DNA of 64,000 nt, from contig CM022303.1 in assembly GCA_011799875.1 (NCBI GenBank), forward strand, positions 429,087,108-429,151,107, written 5' to 3'. Each line of letters begins with the position of its first letter. The first letter of the stretch is position 1. The position numbers were made by a program, and so were the translations under genes. Below are positions 1-10,993 of this stretch, one piece after another. The notes below the pieces were generated by a model that saw nothing but the letters and a program-made list of their open reading frames with translations, did not search any database and had not been told where the DNA came from. This stretch comes from Thinopyrum elongatum (lineage: Eukaryota; Streptophyta; Magnoliopsida; Poales; Poaceae).

Positions 1-148
1 TTGTTCAAGATGGTGTTTGGCTCCACACCTATTGAGGTACTGTATATTATTCACGTAAACTTTTGTAATCTGCTTTTTTCATTTGTGCGCATAAGTTAAG
101 TATCATCTTGGAGTACACTTTCGGTACTAATAATATGTTCTATGCTCA

Positions 149-797
149 ATGAAGAGCTTGTCCATCCTATCAGTGGTGGTGGATTCTGTCAAGACCTTAC
201 ATATCAGTATGTGGTGTTTTGATCTAAACACGATTATTGGCTTGCTGCAATGCTTTCCATGTCTGGAGAATTTGTGTATAAAGGTAATGATCACGCACAT
301 TGAAAGCCCATATATAATGTACTATAATTAATTGTTCAGCTATCACTCTTTCAACATAACTTTTTTAGACATTAACTGTTTTCAATCTTCATCTCTATTT
401 AGGCACAAACACATGAAGAAAAAGGTATAACCAATCGATGGTTCAAGAAGCACCGGGATTTTCTCAGATCTCATGACATTCGTTTGAAGACAGTAACGCT
501 GGAAGGATATGCATACAACAATTTGCAAACACTAGCTTTGTCACATTTTTCTTGTTGAATGCGAGGGCACTATTGTCCGCGAGGATTAAGTTTTTCGACA
601 AGACAATTCTCACAGCTGCAAGTGTTGAACAACATAAAGACAAGTTTTAGGTGGATCTAAGGGCTTCTAATCATGCTCGGCTTCTATTTACAACAACTTG
701 TCCTCATTTACCAGTAGAATTTATGGCTCGGGATCTTGATTTTATGGATCAGACCGATCCATTTGATTGTGACTGCCGAAAACTTTGGTTGAGTTAG
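149..797 (+). pseudogene. F-box/FBD-LRR protein relic
   Basis: This is the C-terminal part of a plant F-box/FBD protein; such proteins are SCF ubiquitin-ligase adaptors. Codons 149-283 read an LRR-like segment with SVKTLHI and CFPCLENLCIK. A GT donor follows at 284 and an AG acceptor at 401-402, so 284-402 is a plausible phase-0 intron. The downstream exon carries the FBD-like stretch HDIRLKTVTLEGY and then hits TGA at 556-558. The rest of the FBD domain (FFLLNARALL, then DQTDPFDCDC) is in another frame from 543, with a TAG at 648-650 and an end at 797. Family assignment rests on these motifs. The frameshift and two stops make it a pseudogene. The F-box itself would lie upstream of the window. 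Confidence 0.75.
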
Positions 798-1159
798 ATG
801 TCATTGTCCTGTTGAATCTGGATTTTGTCTAAACCTGATGAGCAATTAATCCTTATGCTTTTGTACTATTTGTAAGCTGGAGTTAGATATTGTTGCCCTT
901 TTCAACTTGGTTTTGACCCATATTTTCTTTCACACTGGGCCAATGGCTTGCCATTTCTTTAATTAAGACATAAATATTATAAGCATTGACAACCTAGGGA
1001 AAGAACATCACTCTCGCGGGATCCATGAGATCTTTGTTCATTACAGAACCAACAAGTTCTTAGTGCCCGCCAGCACCCACAAACTTATTTTCAGCTAGCA
1101 CACCAAATGGGCTGTAATTCTTAATAAGAAAAGCTGCATGGTAGTGACAGATTTGGATT
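798..1159. other. Intergenic, no gene seen
   Basis: AT-rich DNA following the FBD relic. It may include its former 3' untranslated region. I see no coding signal, repeat or transposon end in it. Confidence 0.5.
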
Positions 1160-1575
1160 TGTCATTCGGGACCCATGAGGAAAAAGCCTATCTAGGGCGG
1201 TGCCGACTTGACATTAAACATTGAGAAACCTGGTTTTAAAATTACTGTAAATCCAAAACTGGCCTCAAAATCATGAAACTTGGCATGGTGTTATGACATG
1301 GCACCAACATGCTGTGGTAAAAAATTAGTCCAATTTGGGACAAGTTTTGGTATAAACTTCTTACAAACCGGAGCTTCTCTCAAAAAGGCTCATGGTTTCG
1401 AGAGGGAACTTGTCACCTGTGTGTGTGAAATGACATATGCTGTCTCTTCCCGCCTTGATTTATTTTGCAGAGGCAACATGCAACTATAGGAGTGTCGTCC
1501 TAAAAATATGAAATTATTCAGGGTTCATTTTGCCTTTTTATACATTATTTTAGTTTTCTAGGCATTTTGGAACAT
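1160..1575 (-). repeat. Inverted single copy of the 497-bp tandem family
   Basis: From about 1222 to 1575 this matches the reverse complement of the unit tandemly repeated at 39.29-40.80 kb. Shared blocks in order are the complements of TTTACAGG..TTTAAAAACCAAG, CCAAGTTTCATGATTTT, ATGTTAGTGCCATGACATG, AAACTTGT.CCAATT, GAGAGAAGCTC, and TATAGTTC..TGTTGCCTCT. The match weakens towards 1160. It adjoins a CACTA end at 2289, so it may be internal CACTA repeat DNA (inference). Confidence 0.7.
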
Positions 1576-1699
1576 ACTTTGGTGTGTGCAAAGGTCATGT
1601 GTGTACTAGCCACATATGTAATTGGATGTTCAATCTGTTTATGGAATCAAGTCCTTATAAGTTATAAGTACATATGATGTTGTTCTGTGTGCAATGACA

Positions 1700-2289
1700 T
1701 CGCACATGGACCATACTGGGGAACCCGTCGGTGATGATTTCATCAATCACTGACAATTGTATACCACCAAGCATTTGCCCACAACACACATGGCTTATTA
1801 TTAGCAATCGTCTTTATTATTATCGGTCTTCGCACACATTTCTGATTACAGACCTGTTTGCCACGTATCACACACATCTTGTTAAATTGAACCGTTTCTG
1901 TTCTCTTGGCTCAAAGCAAACAGTTCATCTGAGTGAACCGTATGCCATATATCGCACACACCTTGATATGGCTGACCGTTTCTTTTGTGTTGCCTAATCA
2001 CAAACAGTTCATCTGAGTGAACTCTATGCCGTATATCGCACACGCCTTCATCTGGCTGCCCGTTTCTGTTGTTCTGCCTCATCGCAAATAGTTCAATGAA
2101 CTGAACCATATGCCTAGCATCGCACATGCAACTAAAATCTGAACCGTGTTTGGTGTATCTACCATCGCAAATGTTGTGCACCTTTTTTGACGGTTTTTTT
2201 ACATCACCGTTTGCACTTAATGCATCGCGCACAGTTTCGTCGAAGGGTCTCTGATTGTAGTGTCGCGTTAGCAGCATCCTGCAGTAGTG
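1700..2289 (+). mobile_element. CACTA-like transposon, right end
   Basis: The segment ends with CTGCAGTAGTG at 2279-2289, whose complement CACTACTGCAG is a CACTA-superfamily terminus. The next three bases, TTG, would be the 3-bp target duplication. Inside the end are subterminal repeats with the core ATCGCACAC, expected of CACTA transposase-binding regions. The matching left end is not in the window, so the element is truncated or begins upstream. No transposase is visible. Confidence 0.65.
1867..2135 (+). repeat. 84-bp subterminal tandem repeats
   Basis: The motif ATCACACACATCTTG / ATCGCACACACCTTG / ATCGCACACGCCTTC / ATCGCACATGC begins at 1867, 1951, 2035 and 2119, an exact 84-bp period. 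Each unit also carries CCGTTTCT and CAGTTCATCTGAGTGAAC or a close variant. Because 84 is a multiple of three, an incidental reading frame stays open on the minus strand. It is not a gene. Confidence 0.85.
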
Positions 2290-3083
2290 TTGCATGTAGT
2301 AATTCATTTAATTATTTATTCTTCTGCGAGGGGTTTGCATGTAATTCGTCAGGTCTGAAATGTAAAGTACGCCGGCATGGTTGCATATGCTCCGAGTCGT
2401 GCATGCACTATGACCCAGATGCTCTATGTCCCACATGTCGGCGAAAGGAAGCACGTGGAAATAGCCTAGGAGTACATATAGGAGGAAAAATGCGTGAAAA
2501 ATTATGTACTATGAAGCGTAGCTGCGGTTTGAACAGGAGACCTAAAGTAATGATAGTATAGGTCGCACGCACCCAACTAGTGGTACTAGATGTACGAGTA
2601 CTCAGTACTCCTATTCTATCAACACAAGTCCCATCTGACAACAATGTCCGTGCTACAACTAGCTCTTCTCCCTCGTTTCTCTCTTCTAATTCTAACTCAG
2701 CCGACGCGCGGTGTGCGGGGTGGGGATTTGCCGATAGTCAGTTTGCTCAACTGCGGCCCCACCTGACAGTGAAAATGCTAAGACAACAAGCGTTCCCTAG
2801 CATGAGCAGCGTGCCCGACAGACCATGTGGGGGTGCGGCACGAACCCGGCAGTCTTTACCTTTTTAACTTGTAGATAGAAAATGCCAAGCCAATGCGCGC
2901 TGAGCGGTGGGCCGAAACGACAGTGTGGGGTGCAACGCGAACGGCACAGGCATGTTATACTTGTTCCACTTTCTCGTCTTGAACTCGTGACATATAGTAA
3001 TGCTCATTTTTGAATACTCCGTATGTAAGTTTGGTTGTCGCGCCAATATATGTACTCCCTCCTTGTAGGTTAGGTCTTGTACT
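2290..3083. other. Intergenic, no gene seen
   Basis: Mixed-composition DNA between the CACTA end and the split MITE. Short open frames on both strands show no recognisable domain. A second partial CTCCCTCC motif lies near 3053, just before the MITE, and may be a relic of another Stowaway terminus. Confidence 0.4.
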
Positions 3084-3085
3084 TA

Positions 3086-3153
3086 CTCCCTCCGTCCGGT
3101 GAAAAGTGTACATATAGAAATTTTAGGACAAATTATGGAGTGGAGTAAAAGAT
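3086..3153 (+). mobile_element. Stowaway-like MITE, left part (split)
   Basis: The left terminus CTCCCTCCGTCCGGTGAA follows target dinucleotide TA (3084-3085). The element is cut after 3153 by LTR retrotransposon A and resumes at 33287. The right terminus at 33766 is its inverted copy, so the two pieces are one transposon of about 550 bp. Stowaway assignment is from the terminus and the TA target. Confidence 0.85.
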
Positions 3154-4067
3154 TGTCGGTGCAACAAACCCTGGGTTCGTTGCCCGGACTGTGCACAGGC
3201 CTGAAGACAAGATTACAACACCATGATCAACCCAAGCATGATGGATCAATTCCCTTGAAGGATCCAAGTGCAGATCAGGGAGACCAAGATGAGCCAAAGG
3301 AGCAAGATATCGCTAAGGAAGGAACCTCCCTTGCCGGGCATGCGAGCCTGGCGAAGCTGGGTTTGCCCCGGAAGCAAGTCTCAAGGTCACCCTAGCAGGC
3401 CTGCCGGTGCTCACGGGGGCATGCCACTCCACCGCTCCACCTCATCATGACGTATGTCGTCGATTAGTGCGGTGTTAAGCCGTAAAGTGACTAAGTGGCT
3501 GCTGTTTGCTACATGGCAGCCACTTCCTACAGAAAATACCCCCAAGCGACACCCGTCTTGAGACGTGTCAAGCAAGCACGTGCGAAGCTGGCAAAGCAGC
3601 CCGACAGGGCCTGTCGGGAAAGCTGTGATGTGACATTGAGCAGCGCATTTAATGCGCTCTGTCAGCCTGCAGAGTTAGGTATGGTAGCACTGTTTGCTAT
3701 CTAATCAGTATGTAATGACTGATTTGCCACTGTGGTGACCCCTTTGATCTATAAAAGGAGGCCCATGGCAACCGTAGAAAGGGTTGGCTGATTTAGACCC
3801 TCACACATTCATACGCATGCAGCCACTCTCGCCCTGAGGTAACCTTGCTGGGCAAGTGCGCTACATTCGCCACCATATTTCCACCATCAATCCACCAAAG
3901 CATGAGTATGGTTTTACGCCTCACAGTGGCCCGAACCTGGGTAAAACTGCCCGTGTGATCTCTGCCGCGCTGTGCTACGCTTCTCCGCTCTTTGTGCAAC
4001 GTGCCTATCCCCCGACGAACCAAAAAAGGGCTCATGGCCCCATAGGTGGCCGTGGTTTCCCACTACA
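3154..4067 (+). repeat. Element A 5' LTR
   Basis: A 914-bp LTR starting TGTCGGTGCAACAAACC and ending TTTCCCACTACA. It pairs with 32370-33281, with scattered substitutions and small indels between the two. A TATA box, TATAAAAG, lies at 3750-3757. Confidence 0.92.
3750..3757 (+). promoter_or_regulatory. Element A LTR TATA box
   Basis: TATAAAAG in the 5' LTR. It would start the genomic RNA about 30 bp downstream, defining the U3/R border. The same motif is kept in the 3' LTR at 32963-32970. Confidence 0.7.
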
Positions 4068-4071
4068 TCTT

Positions 4072-4089
4072 TGGTGCGCCAGGTAGGGG
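4072..4089 (+). other. Element A primer-binding site
   Basis: TGGTGCGCCAGGTAGGGG begins five bases after the 5' LTR, where the tRNA primer for minus-strand synthesis should pair. Element C has nearly the same site at 24700-24717. I do not assign a tRNA. Confidence 0.75.
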
Positions 4090-4168
4090 CATCACTTGCG
4101 CGAACCCGAGAGCATCGGTAGCACGTCACCTTCATCGCCATTTTTCGTCATTAGCGGCGTCATCGACT

Positions 4169-6214
4169 ATGGCGCCCAAGAAGAAGCCCGGAGCTGCAAA
4201 CCACCCGTCCACCTCAAAGGCTCCGCTGCCCGCGACTGTCGACGTCACGGGGAATGCGGGGACGCGTGAGGATGCGGACGCTACGGGGGACATGGTCGGC
4301 GTAGGCGGCTTTGTCACCACCTCCCCGACGGCCGAAGCAGGAGCGGGAGACACTAGGGGAGGACAGCACAAGCAACATCCCAGCGGCCATGCTCCACTAG
4401 GTACGGATGGAGGGATTATTCCGTCTGAACCCCTTCTCCTCGTCGAAGGGCACAGCCGCAGTGGCGGCGCTTGTTCTGCGGCGAATCACAACCCTCCGGC
4501 CGCCCCCACTACGAGTGCGACCGCAGGGCATGCGCCACCCCCGGAACAAGCCAACCCAGCTACTGTCCCTGATGGAGCCGCTGGTCCTCAAGCGCCTCCG
4601 CCGCATCACCACGCCATCCAAGCGGCTGGTTCGTAATAGAGAGGGTGCGACACGGTCGTCGCCGGCACCATTAGGAGCCGGGCGATGCTGCGGTCTACAT
4701 CATCATCACCAATGCCAAGCACCACTTCAGAAGCCATGGCACGGGCCCAGCTGCTGTTGAGATTTCTGCCGCCGGCTGATCAGATGGATGAGTGGAGAGC
4801 CACCATTCAGAGCTTGATTGGTTTTGCAGAGTCCGGGGGCTCACAGCTAGCTAGCCCGCCACGGCCTCCCCAGACGACTGCGGCGGCTTGTGCTGCTGGC
4901 CGTGTAGAAGGGGCCACCCTCACGGTGCAGTCCTCGCCACGACAATCAGCACAGGAGCCGCGAAATCAAGAACCCGACGACATCTCGATGGCCTCTTCCG
5001 ACCCTCGAGCATGTCAAGGCCAACGGCGAGCCCCGGAGGACAGATGAAGGGAAGGCGCACGTGTCATCATCGAGCGACGTCACGACGACCAACGCCAGAC
5101 CAATGGGTGCGATGGCCTCGATGTCGACAAGCCCGTGCTCGAGAGTGGCGGGTGCCCTGCCTTCACTCGCGAGCTGCGGCAAGTCCGTTGGCCGTCCGCT
5201 CGCATGTTCAAGCCAGAGATTCCAGAGAAGTATGATGGAAGACTGAACCTGGCAGAGTTCCTGAGCATCTACACCATCGCTGTTGAGGTTGCCGGGGGAA
5301 GAGATGACAAGGTATTCGCTAATTACTTTCCTTTGGCACTCAAGTCAAATGTGAGGTCTTGGTTAATACACTTGCCGGAGAACTCCATTTAGACCTGGGC
5401 TGACCTGTGCCATGAGTTCATTGGCGCTTGCACGGGTGGCCATCAAGAACCAGGGCGGCCCAGCGACTTGTAGCTTCTCCAGCAGAAGGAAGGAGAGACA
5501 CTGCAGAAGTACTTGCAGAGATTCAGCAGAGTCCACAGAAATATCCCAGATATCCACCCGGCAGCTGTGATAGCTGCCTTCCAGTCCAACATGCGCAACC
5601 GCAGAATACGTTCGAAGATGAACGTTTGGATGACGAAGACTGTGAAGGAGCTTTACACCTTGGTGGACAAGTGTGCTCGGGTGGATGAGGGGAGGAAACT
5701 CCCTGGAGAGGAAGATTGCATCGACATCGATTCAGAAGATGACGACAAGACCACCAGCCAGAAGAAGAAGAACAAGAAGCACAACAAGAGGCACAAGGAT
5801 AAGGATGTGTTGACCGTTGAGGGATCAAGCACGCCTAGTACCAGCAAGAAGGCTAAGGCCGAGGCCCCCAGCAAGGAAGTTGCTGGGTGCACTGACTGCC
5901 GGGAGGCTGCGGCTGCCGAGAAGGCTGGGAAAGGTGATGGGCCGTACTGTAAGATTCATCAGACCAAGGGCCACGATCTCCAAGAGTGTCATCAAGTTGA
6001 GCAGCTCGTCAAGAGGCAGAGGACTGAGTATGAGAAGTGTGATAAAGAAAATGGTCAGAATGGTACTGGAGGGAAGGGCTGGGACGGTGAAGCAAATCGC
6101 CCCGGCAAAGCTCCTCGGAACCAAGGGAAACCCGCCAGGGGCCGAGAGAAAGAGGATTGCAATGATGAAACTGATGGAGGGAATGAAGAGGAAACCAGCG
6201 AGCAGGAACTCTAG
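4169..6214 (+). pseudogene. gag: Element A gag (broken)
   Basis: Gag is the structural polyprotein that packages the element RNA. The first good ATG is 4169 (MAPKKKPG), just after the PBS. The Ala/Pro-rich N-terminal part is spread over several frames to about 5050. The conserved gag core follows at 5135-6214: FKPEIPEKYDG, YFPLALKSNVRSWL, then EGETLQKYLQRF and NMRNRRI. The core is broken by TAG at 5390-5392 and another stop near 5471. A Lys-rich stretch (KKKNKKHNKRHK) and a Cys/His block resembling CKIHQTKGHDLQECH follow, probably nucleic-acid binding. The reading ends at TAG 6212-6214. Confidence 0.8.
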
Positions 6215-7087
6215 AAGGCCACTGACGCCCCGTGTATTGACGGAGGTGCATCTTTGCACTCCTCTCACCGCCAACTTAAACAGTGGGCACGCGAGGTCAA
6301 TGCCATGGAGCCAGCGGTAGATTCTTGGAAGCCGCTCAAATGGTCACGCACGCCCATCATCTTTGATGAAGAGGATCACCTCGACCGCATCACTGTGGTA
6401 GGGTGCTTGCCATTGTTGATCTCACCAACAAAACGCAACCTCAAAGTCACAAAGATGTTGGTTGACGGTGGGGCCAGGTTGAATCTGGTTTCCCCAAAGG
6501 TTATCAACAAACTCCAGATAGCAGAAGAAGAGCTTAAGGCCATTGGCATGTTTCACGGAGTCAATCCCGGCAGGAGTCATCCTAAGGGAAAGATCAAGTT
6601 GCCAGTGACATTCGGATGAGAGTTGAACTACAGGACTGAGAAGGTTGTGTTTGATGTGGTCGACCTCCCCCTGCCGTACAACGGAATCCTTGGGCGTCCG
6701 GCCCTGGCCAAGTTCATGGCGGCATCCCACTATGCCTACAACACTTTGAAGATGCCAGGGCCAGTGGGAGTTATTTCCATTCCGTCAGACGAGAAGGACG
6801 CAATCATTTGCGTAGATAAGATGTACCGGGACGCAGTCGCGGCAGAGACCGCGACAGCCAGAGCTCCCGCCAAGGAAAATAAAGAAAATAAGAAGGACGG
6901 CAGGGACGCCAGCAAGGAATCCGGGAAGCATACCTCTTTGGAATATGCTGCACCTGTTGATGACTTGCCGGAGAGTTCCAACAGCAAGAAATCCAAAGCT
7001 GCTGCACCTCATGTGAAAAAGGTCCCGGCAGGGCTGGCTGGCGCTGATTGTACCTTTACTATCAGTGCCACCCTTGATGACAAATAG
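6215..7087 (+). pseudogene. pol: Element A aspartic protease region (broken)
   Basis: This is the retroviral-type protease that cuts Gag-Pol. The active-site block is KMLVDGGARLNLV, with DGG in place of the common DSG/DTG, as often seen in Tat-like elements. The flap-side conserved block NGILGRPALAKFMA lies downstream. A TGA at 6617-6619 separates the two. An Arg CGA codon is the likely original (inference). A Lys/Glu-rich spacer leads to the next stop at 7085-7087. Confidence 0.8.
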
Positions 7088-8084
7088 GAAAGTGCGCTCG
7101 TTGCCTTCCTGTGGGCGAATATCGATGTGTTTGCTTGGCAACCATCTGATATCCCCGGTGTTGCCAGGGAGGTAATCGAGCACCACCTTGCTGTCTGTCC
7201 ACATGCCCGACCCATCAAGCAGAAGGTTCGGAAGCAAGCTTTGGAGCGGCAGCAATTCATTGCAGAGGAAATCAAGAAACTTGAGGTAGCTGATCTGGTC
7301 AGAGGAGTATTGCATCCAACATGGTTAGCAAACCCAGTGGTTGTGCGCAAGGCTAACGAAAAGTGGAGGCTTTGCATAGATTTTACAGACCTCAACAAGG
7401 CTTGCCCGAAGGACCCATTCCCCTTGCCGAGCATCGACCAGATTGTGGACTCAACATTAGGTTTTTATTTGCTCTCCTTTTTGGATGCATACTCTAGATA
7501 TCATCAGATCTTCATGTCCAAGGAAGACATCATTCATCACCCCATGTGGCACATACTGCTTCGTGCGCATGCCTTTCGGGTTGAAGAGTGTCGGGTCCAC
7601 TTTTGCAAGAGCAGTTCAGATTGGTTTTGAACCACAGTTGCACCGGAACATTGAGGCTTATATGGATGATATTGTGGTCAAGACCAAGGACAAATCAACC
7701 CTCATTCAGGATTTAGAAGAGACATTTGCTAATCTGCGCAAGATCAACTTGAAGCTGAACCCAGAGAAGTGTGTGTTTGGCATTCCCTCCGGCAAGCTAC
7801 TTGGTTTCTTTGTGTCCCATCGCAGGATCGAGGCCAACCCCGATAAGATAAAGGCCATCGAGCAGACTCAGACACCCAAGACAGTTAAGGATGTGAGGCG
7901 TTTGAAAGGATGCGTTGCCGCGCTTAGCAGATTCATCTCCAAGTCTGCCGAGCGCGCCTTGCCATTCTTCAAAATTTTGAAGAAGGCAGGACCCATGAAG
8001 TGGACCCCGGAAGCAGACACAGCACTGCAAGATTTGAAGACCTACTTGTCCTCTGTACCCACTTTGGTTGCACCCAAGCCATAA
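7088..8084 (+). pseudogene. pol: Element A reverse transcriptase (frameshifted)
   Basis: This domain copies the element RNA into DNA. Visible motifs are WRLCIDFTDLNKACPKDPFPLP, FLDAYSRYHQI with the first catalytic Asp, VRMPFGLKSVGSTF, and AYMDDIVVKTK with the YMDD active site. The frame changes near 7525-7530, between SKED and the fingers segment before VRMPFG, so the protein is broken. The thumb and connection continue with LNPEKCVFGIPSGKLLGF to a stop at 8082-8084. Confidence 0.9.
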
Positions 8085-9043
8085 GAGCCGTTGCTACTAT
8101 ACTTAGCGGCGACTAATCAAGTGGTTAGTGCGGCCCTAGTGGCGCAGCGGGAAGTAGAGGAGACAGAGAGTGAGCACAGCCCGGTAAGGTTAGATGTGGA
8201 TCAAAACAAAGAGGAGCACGGTAGCAAGAACAACCCCAAGGACGCGCAAGGAAGAAAGTGGGGCAGCGCCTAGTGTACTTCGTTAGCTCCCTCTTACGGG
8301 GGGCTAGATCGAGGTACTCTGGTGTGCAAAAGTTGATTTTTGGCCTCATCATGGCCTCAAGGAAACTGCGCCATTACTTCCAAGCCCATGAGATCATGGT
8401 TGTTACCCGCTTCCCATTGCAAAGGATACTCCAAAACCCAGAGGCTACCGGCAGGATAGTGGAGTCGGCTTTGGAGCTATCCAGCTTTGGCCTGAAATTT
8501 GAGAGCACATCAACAATTCAGAGTAGGGCATTGGAAGAGTTTATTGCAGAATGGATGCGAACCCCTGATGAAGAAGTGCTGGAAATAGTTATCCCTGGCA
8601 AGGAAGCACCCCAAGAATGGATCATGTATTTCGATGATGCCTTCTCCCTACAAGGTGCAGGGGCTGGCGTGCTTCTCATTGCTCCCACAGGGGAGCACCT
8701 CAAGTACATCATCCAGATGCATTTTCCCCAGGAGAAGGCAACCAACAACACAAAAGAGTATGAGGGGCTCCTTGCCAGGCTCAGGATTGCCACAGAATTG
8801 GGAATCAAGAAGCTGATCATTCGAGGAGATTCACAACTTGTGGTGAGACAAGTCAACAAGGATTACCAATGTCCATTGATGGAGGCATACATTAAGGAAG
8901 TGAGAAGATTGGAGGAGCACTTTGACGGATTGCAAACAGAGCAGGTACCCCACGCGGAAAACAGCATTGCTGATCAACTGTCAAAGTGTGCTACGCAAAA
9001 ACTTCCAGTGGAACCAGGAAATTTTGTTCTCCATCTTACCTAG
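8085..9043 (+). pseudogene. pol: Element A RNase H and connection (broken)
   Basis: The tether follows RT out of frame. The RNase H domain begins at MYFDDAFSLQGAGAG. The first catalytic Asp is kept, but the usual FDGA reads FDDA. TNNTKEYEGLL supplies the Glu, RGDSQLVVRQV the second Asp, and AENSIADQLSK the last. A deletion or frameshift around 8145-8275, filled by Glu/Asp-rich sequence, separates it from RT. The reading frame ends at 9041-9043 and continues as the RNase H-integrase spacer up to the B insertion. Confidence 0.85.
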
Positions 9044-9386
9044 CCCTCCGTATCCACAGCAGCAATGGCCAGGAAGAGGAGGAAATTGGACTCCGGTAAG
9101 CCTCTCCCGGTAGAGCCTTTCGGGGCTCCTGGCAGGGACCCTGCCGGAAACAACTCCCCATCACTTGCCGGGCTGCACCTTCCTGCCGGGCCACTGGTCC
9201 CAACGGTCGAGGAATGCACCCCTGTGAGCGGGGAGGTGTCGTTAGTCCTTGTTGCCGAGCCCCAGGCTCCAACTTGGGCGAGGCACATAGTGCACTTCCT
9301 CCAAACTAGAGAACTTCCCAATGAGCAAGAAGAAGCTGAAAGAGTAGCCCGGAGAGCCAGTTTGTACCAGTTTGTCGATGACACTC
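9044..9386 (+). pseudogene. pol: Element A integrase N-terminal region, part 1
   Basis: Coding continues in the same frame from the RNase H-integrase linker (MARKRRKLDSGKPLPVEP) into the start of integrase (HFLQTRELPNEQEEAERVARR, then QFVDDTL). It stops at 9386, where element B entered. The next part is at 22839. Confidence 0.85.
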
Positions 9387-10373
9387 TGTCGTGGTGGGCG
9401 CACGGAAGATGCCAAAGGATGGCTAAAGAGAGGAGGCGGCTCGAGGGCACCGGTGGGCTCCAGAGGCGAGGTCGGCATGAGTGAGCGTGGGGTGCAAGAC
9501 ATACCCAGGTTCGGGGCTCTCCGGAGAGATAACACCCCTAGTCCTGCCGAGGTTGGTTTATATGATATGGTACAGGGTTGCTCCTGGAGCTGTTTGGAGG
9601 AAGAAGGAGGACAGGCCAAGGCTTAGGCTGTTCCCTCTCCCCTGTTGGTGTGTGTTCTACTGATCGTCTCTCGTTGTCTATCTGCCTTCATACATGGAGG
9701 CCTCCTGGGGGGTTTTATAGGTCAACCCCCCAGGGCTACAATGGTACAGGTACCAGGCCGTGGGGCTGGGTTGTCATTGTCCGGGGAGCCGGCGCTAGGA
9801 CCCGCCGGGTGTCAGGGCTCGCCGGGTTCGCCGGGCGAGGGCCCCTTGTGCCAGGGGGCACTGTTCGCCGTCTTGTTGAACGTCACGGAGTGGCCGGGTC
9901 AAGTCGGCTACAGTGGCGCTCCGCCTGGTCGCCGTCCACTGGCGTCAGCAGTGATGATAGGCGTACGGTAGCCACGCCGGCCTCGGTTAGCAAGGTAGGT
10001 GGGGCACTGTTGCCACACTTGTGCCAGTCAGAGGAGTTGGTGAGGCACTGTTGCCTCGCTCATCTCTGAATGGAGACTTGTCCCATCATACGGCTGGGAT
10101 GGGACGGGTGCTGACCCGTGGCCGGGTGGAGGAATACGCCACGGGGCCGCTAGCTTGTTGGGGAAGCCTTGATGCGTCGGGCCCTGCCGGCTTGCGCCAG
10201 CCGGCGGGGCCAGGTTGCTATCTTGGTTGCGTTGAAGAGTTCGGCCGAGTTGGGGGGCTTGCCTGGGTTGCGGTACCCGGCCAAGCACGAGCCGGACTGA
10301 GGGGCGATGCTGGCCCCAATGTTTTGAAAAAGATCCGAGTTCCGTTGCCTGCCCGGGGTTCATCCCCCCGATA
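9387..10373 (-). repeat. Element B 3' LTR
   Basis: 987 bp on the left side. The plus-strand reading starts TGTCGTGGTGGGC and ends CCCCCCGATA. The partner copy ends GACA, so the terminal CA here has mutated to TA. It pairs with 21863-22838, with many scattered substitutions. Confidence 0.93.
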
Positions 10374-10826
10374 GTAGTCCCTGAAGCTGTGAAGGTCCGC
10401 CGGCTTCGAGTGGGTGGGCCTTCGCAGTTTTCCCCCCTGAACGGGCGTTTGTCGATGAAGCTTGAAACCGCCGGGTCCGGCAACACCCACTGTGTGCCGG
10501 CTTCCGGAAGCTGGATCGCGGCATCCCAGCATGGGCAGGAAACGAGGAGTCCGTCGAATCTTGAAGCAATCTTTCGAGCTTCGCACGGGTGCCACATGGC
10601 GCTCGGGAGCCGAAGGGGCCTGACAGGCCACGAGCGCGACGGGACGGGGCGACGAGCTGGGGCCCGCTACTGCGCGCCCTCGGCCCACGCGCGCGGATTT
10701 ATTGCGGCGTTCGCAAGTTGGTTGGTATTCTCGATGTAGTTATGGCGTGCGGTACGTGCGCACTTATTGCGGGGAAGTGGGAGGGGCGTGCGCAAACGAT
10801 CCCACTTCCCCACGTTGAGACGTGGC

Positions 10827-10834
10827 TTATAAAT
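10827..10834 (+). promoter_or_regulatory. TATA box of element B antisense gene
   Basis: TTATAAAT sits 160 bp upstream of the ATG at 10994 on the strand opposite to gag-pol. It follows a GC-rich stretch and precedes a pyrimidine-rich leader (10871-10905). This fits an independent promoter for the antisense gene. Confidence 0.6.
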
Positions 10835-10993
10835 TGGGGGGAGGGGGGCTGCGGAGATTATTCTCGCTCGCGCTCCCCATCTTCTTCTTCCTCTGCTCTT
10901 GCGACCGCCGTGTGCTGCGTCATTCTGCCGCTCTTCGAGCAGGACTTCTCTGTCAATCTTTTCTCTCTTTCTCCGCTCTCCCGTGAACCGCTG

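Noticed and set aside
1882..2307. 141-codon minus-strand ORF with 28-residue repeats
   Set aside because: It is the 84-bp CACTA subterminal repeat read in one frame; the period is a multiple of three, so it stays open by arithmetic.
3099..3704. Short ORFs repeated at 32375-32917
   Set aside because: They are inside the LTR pair of element A.
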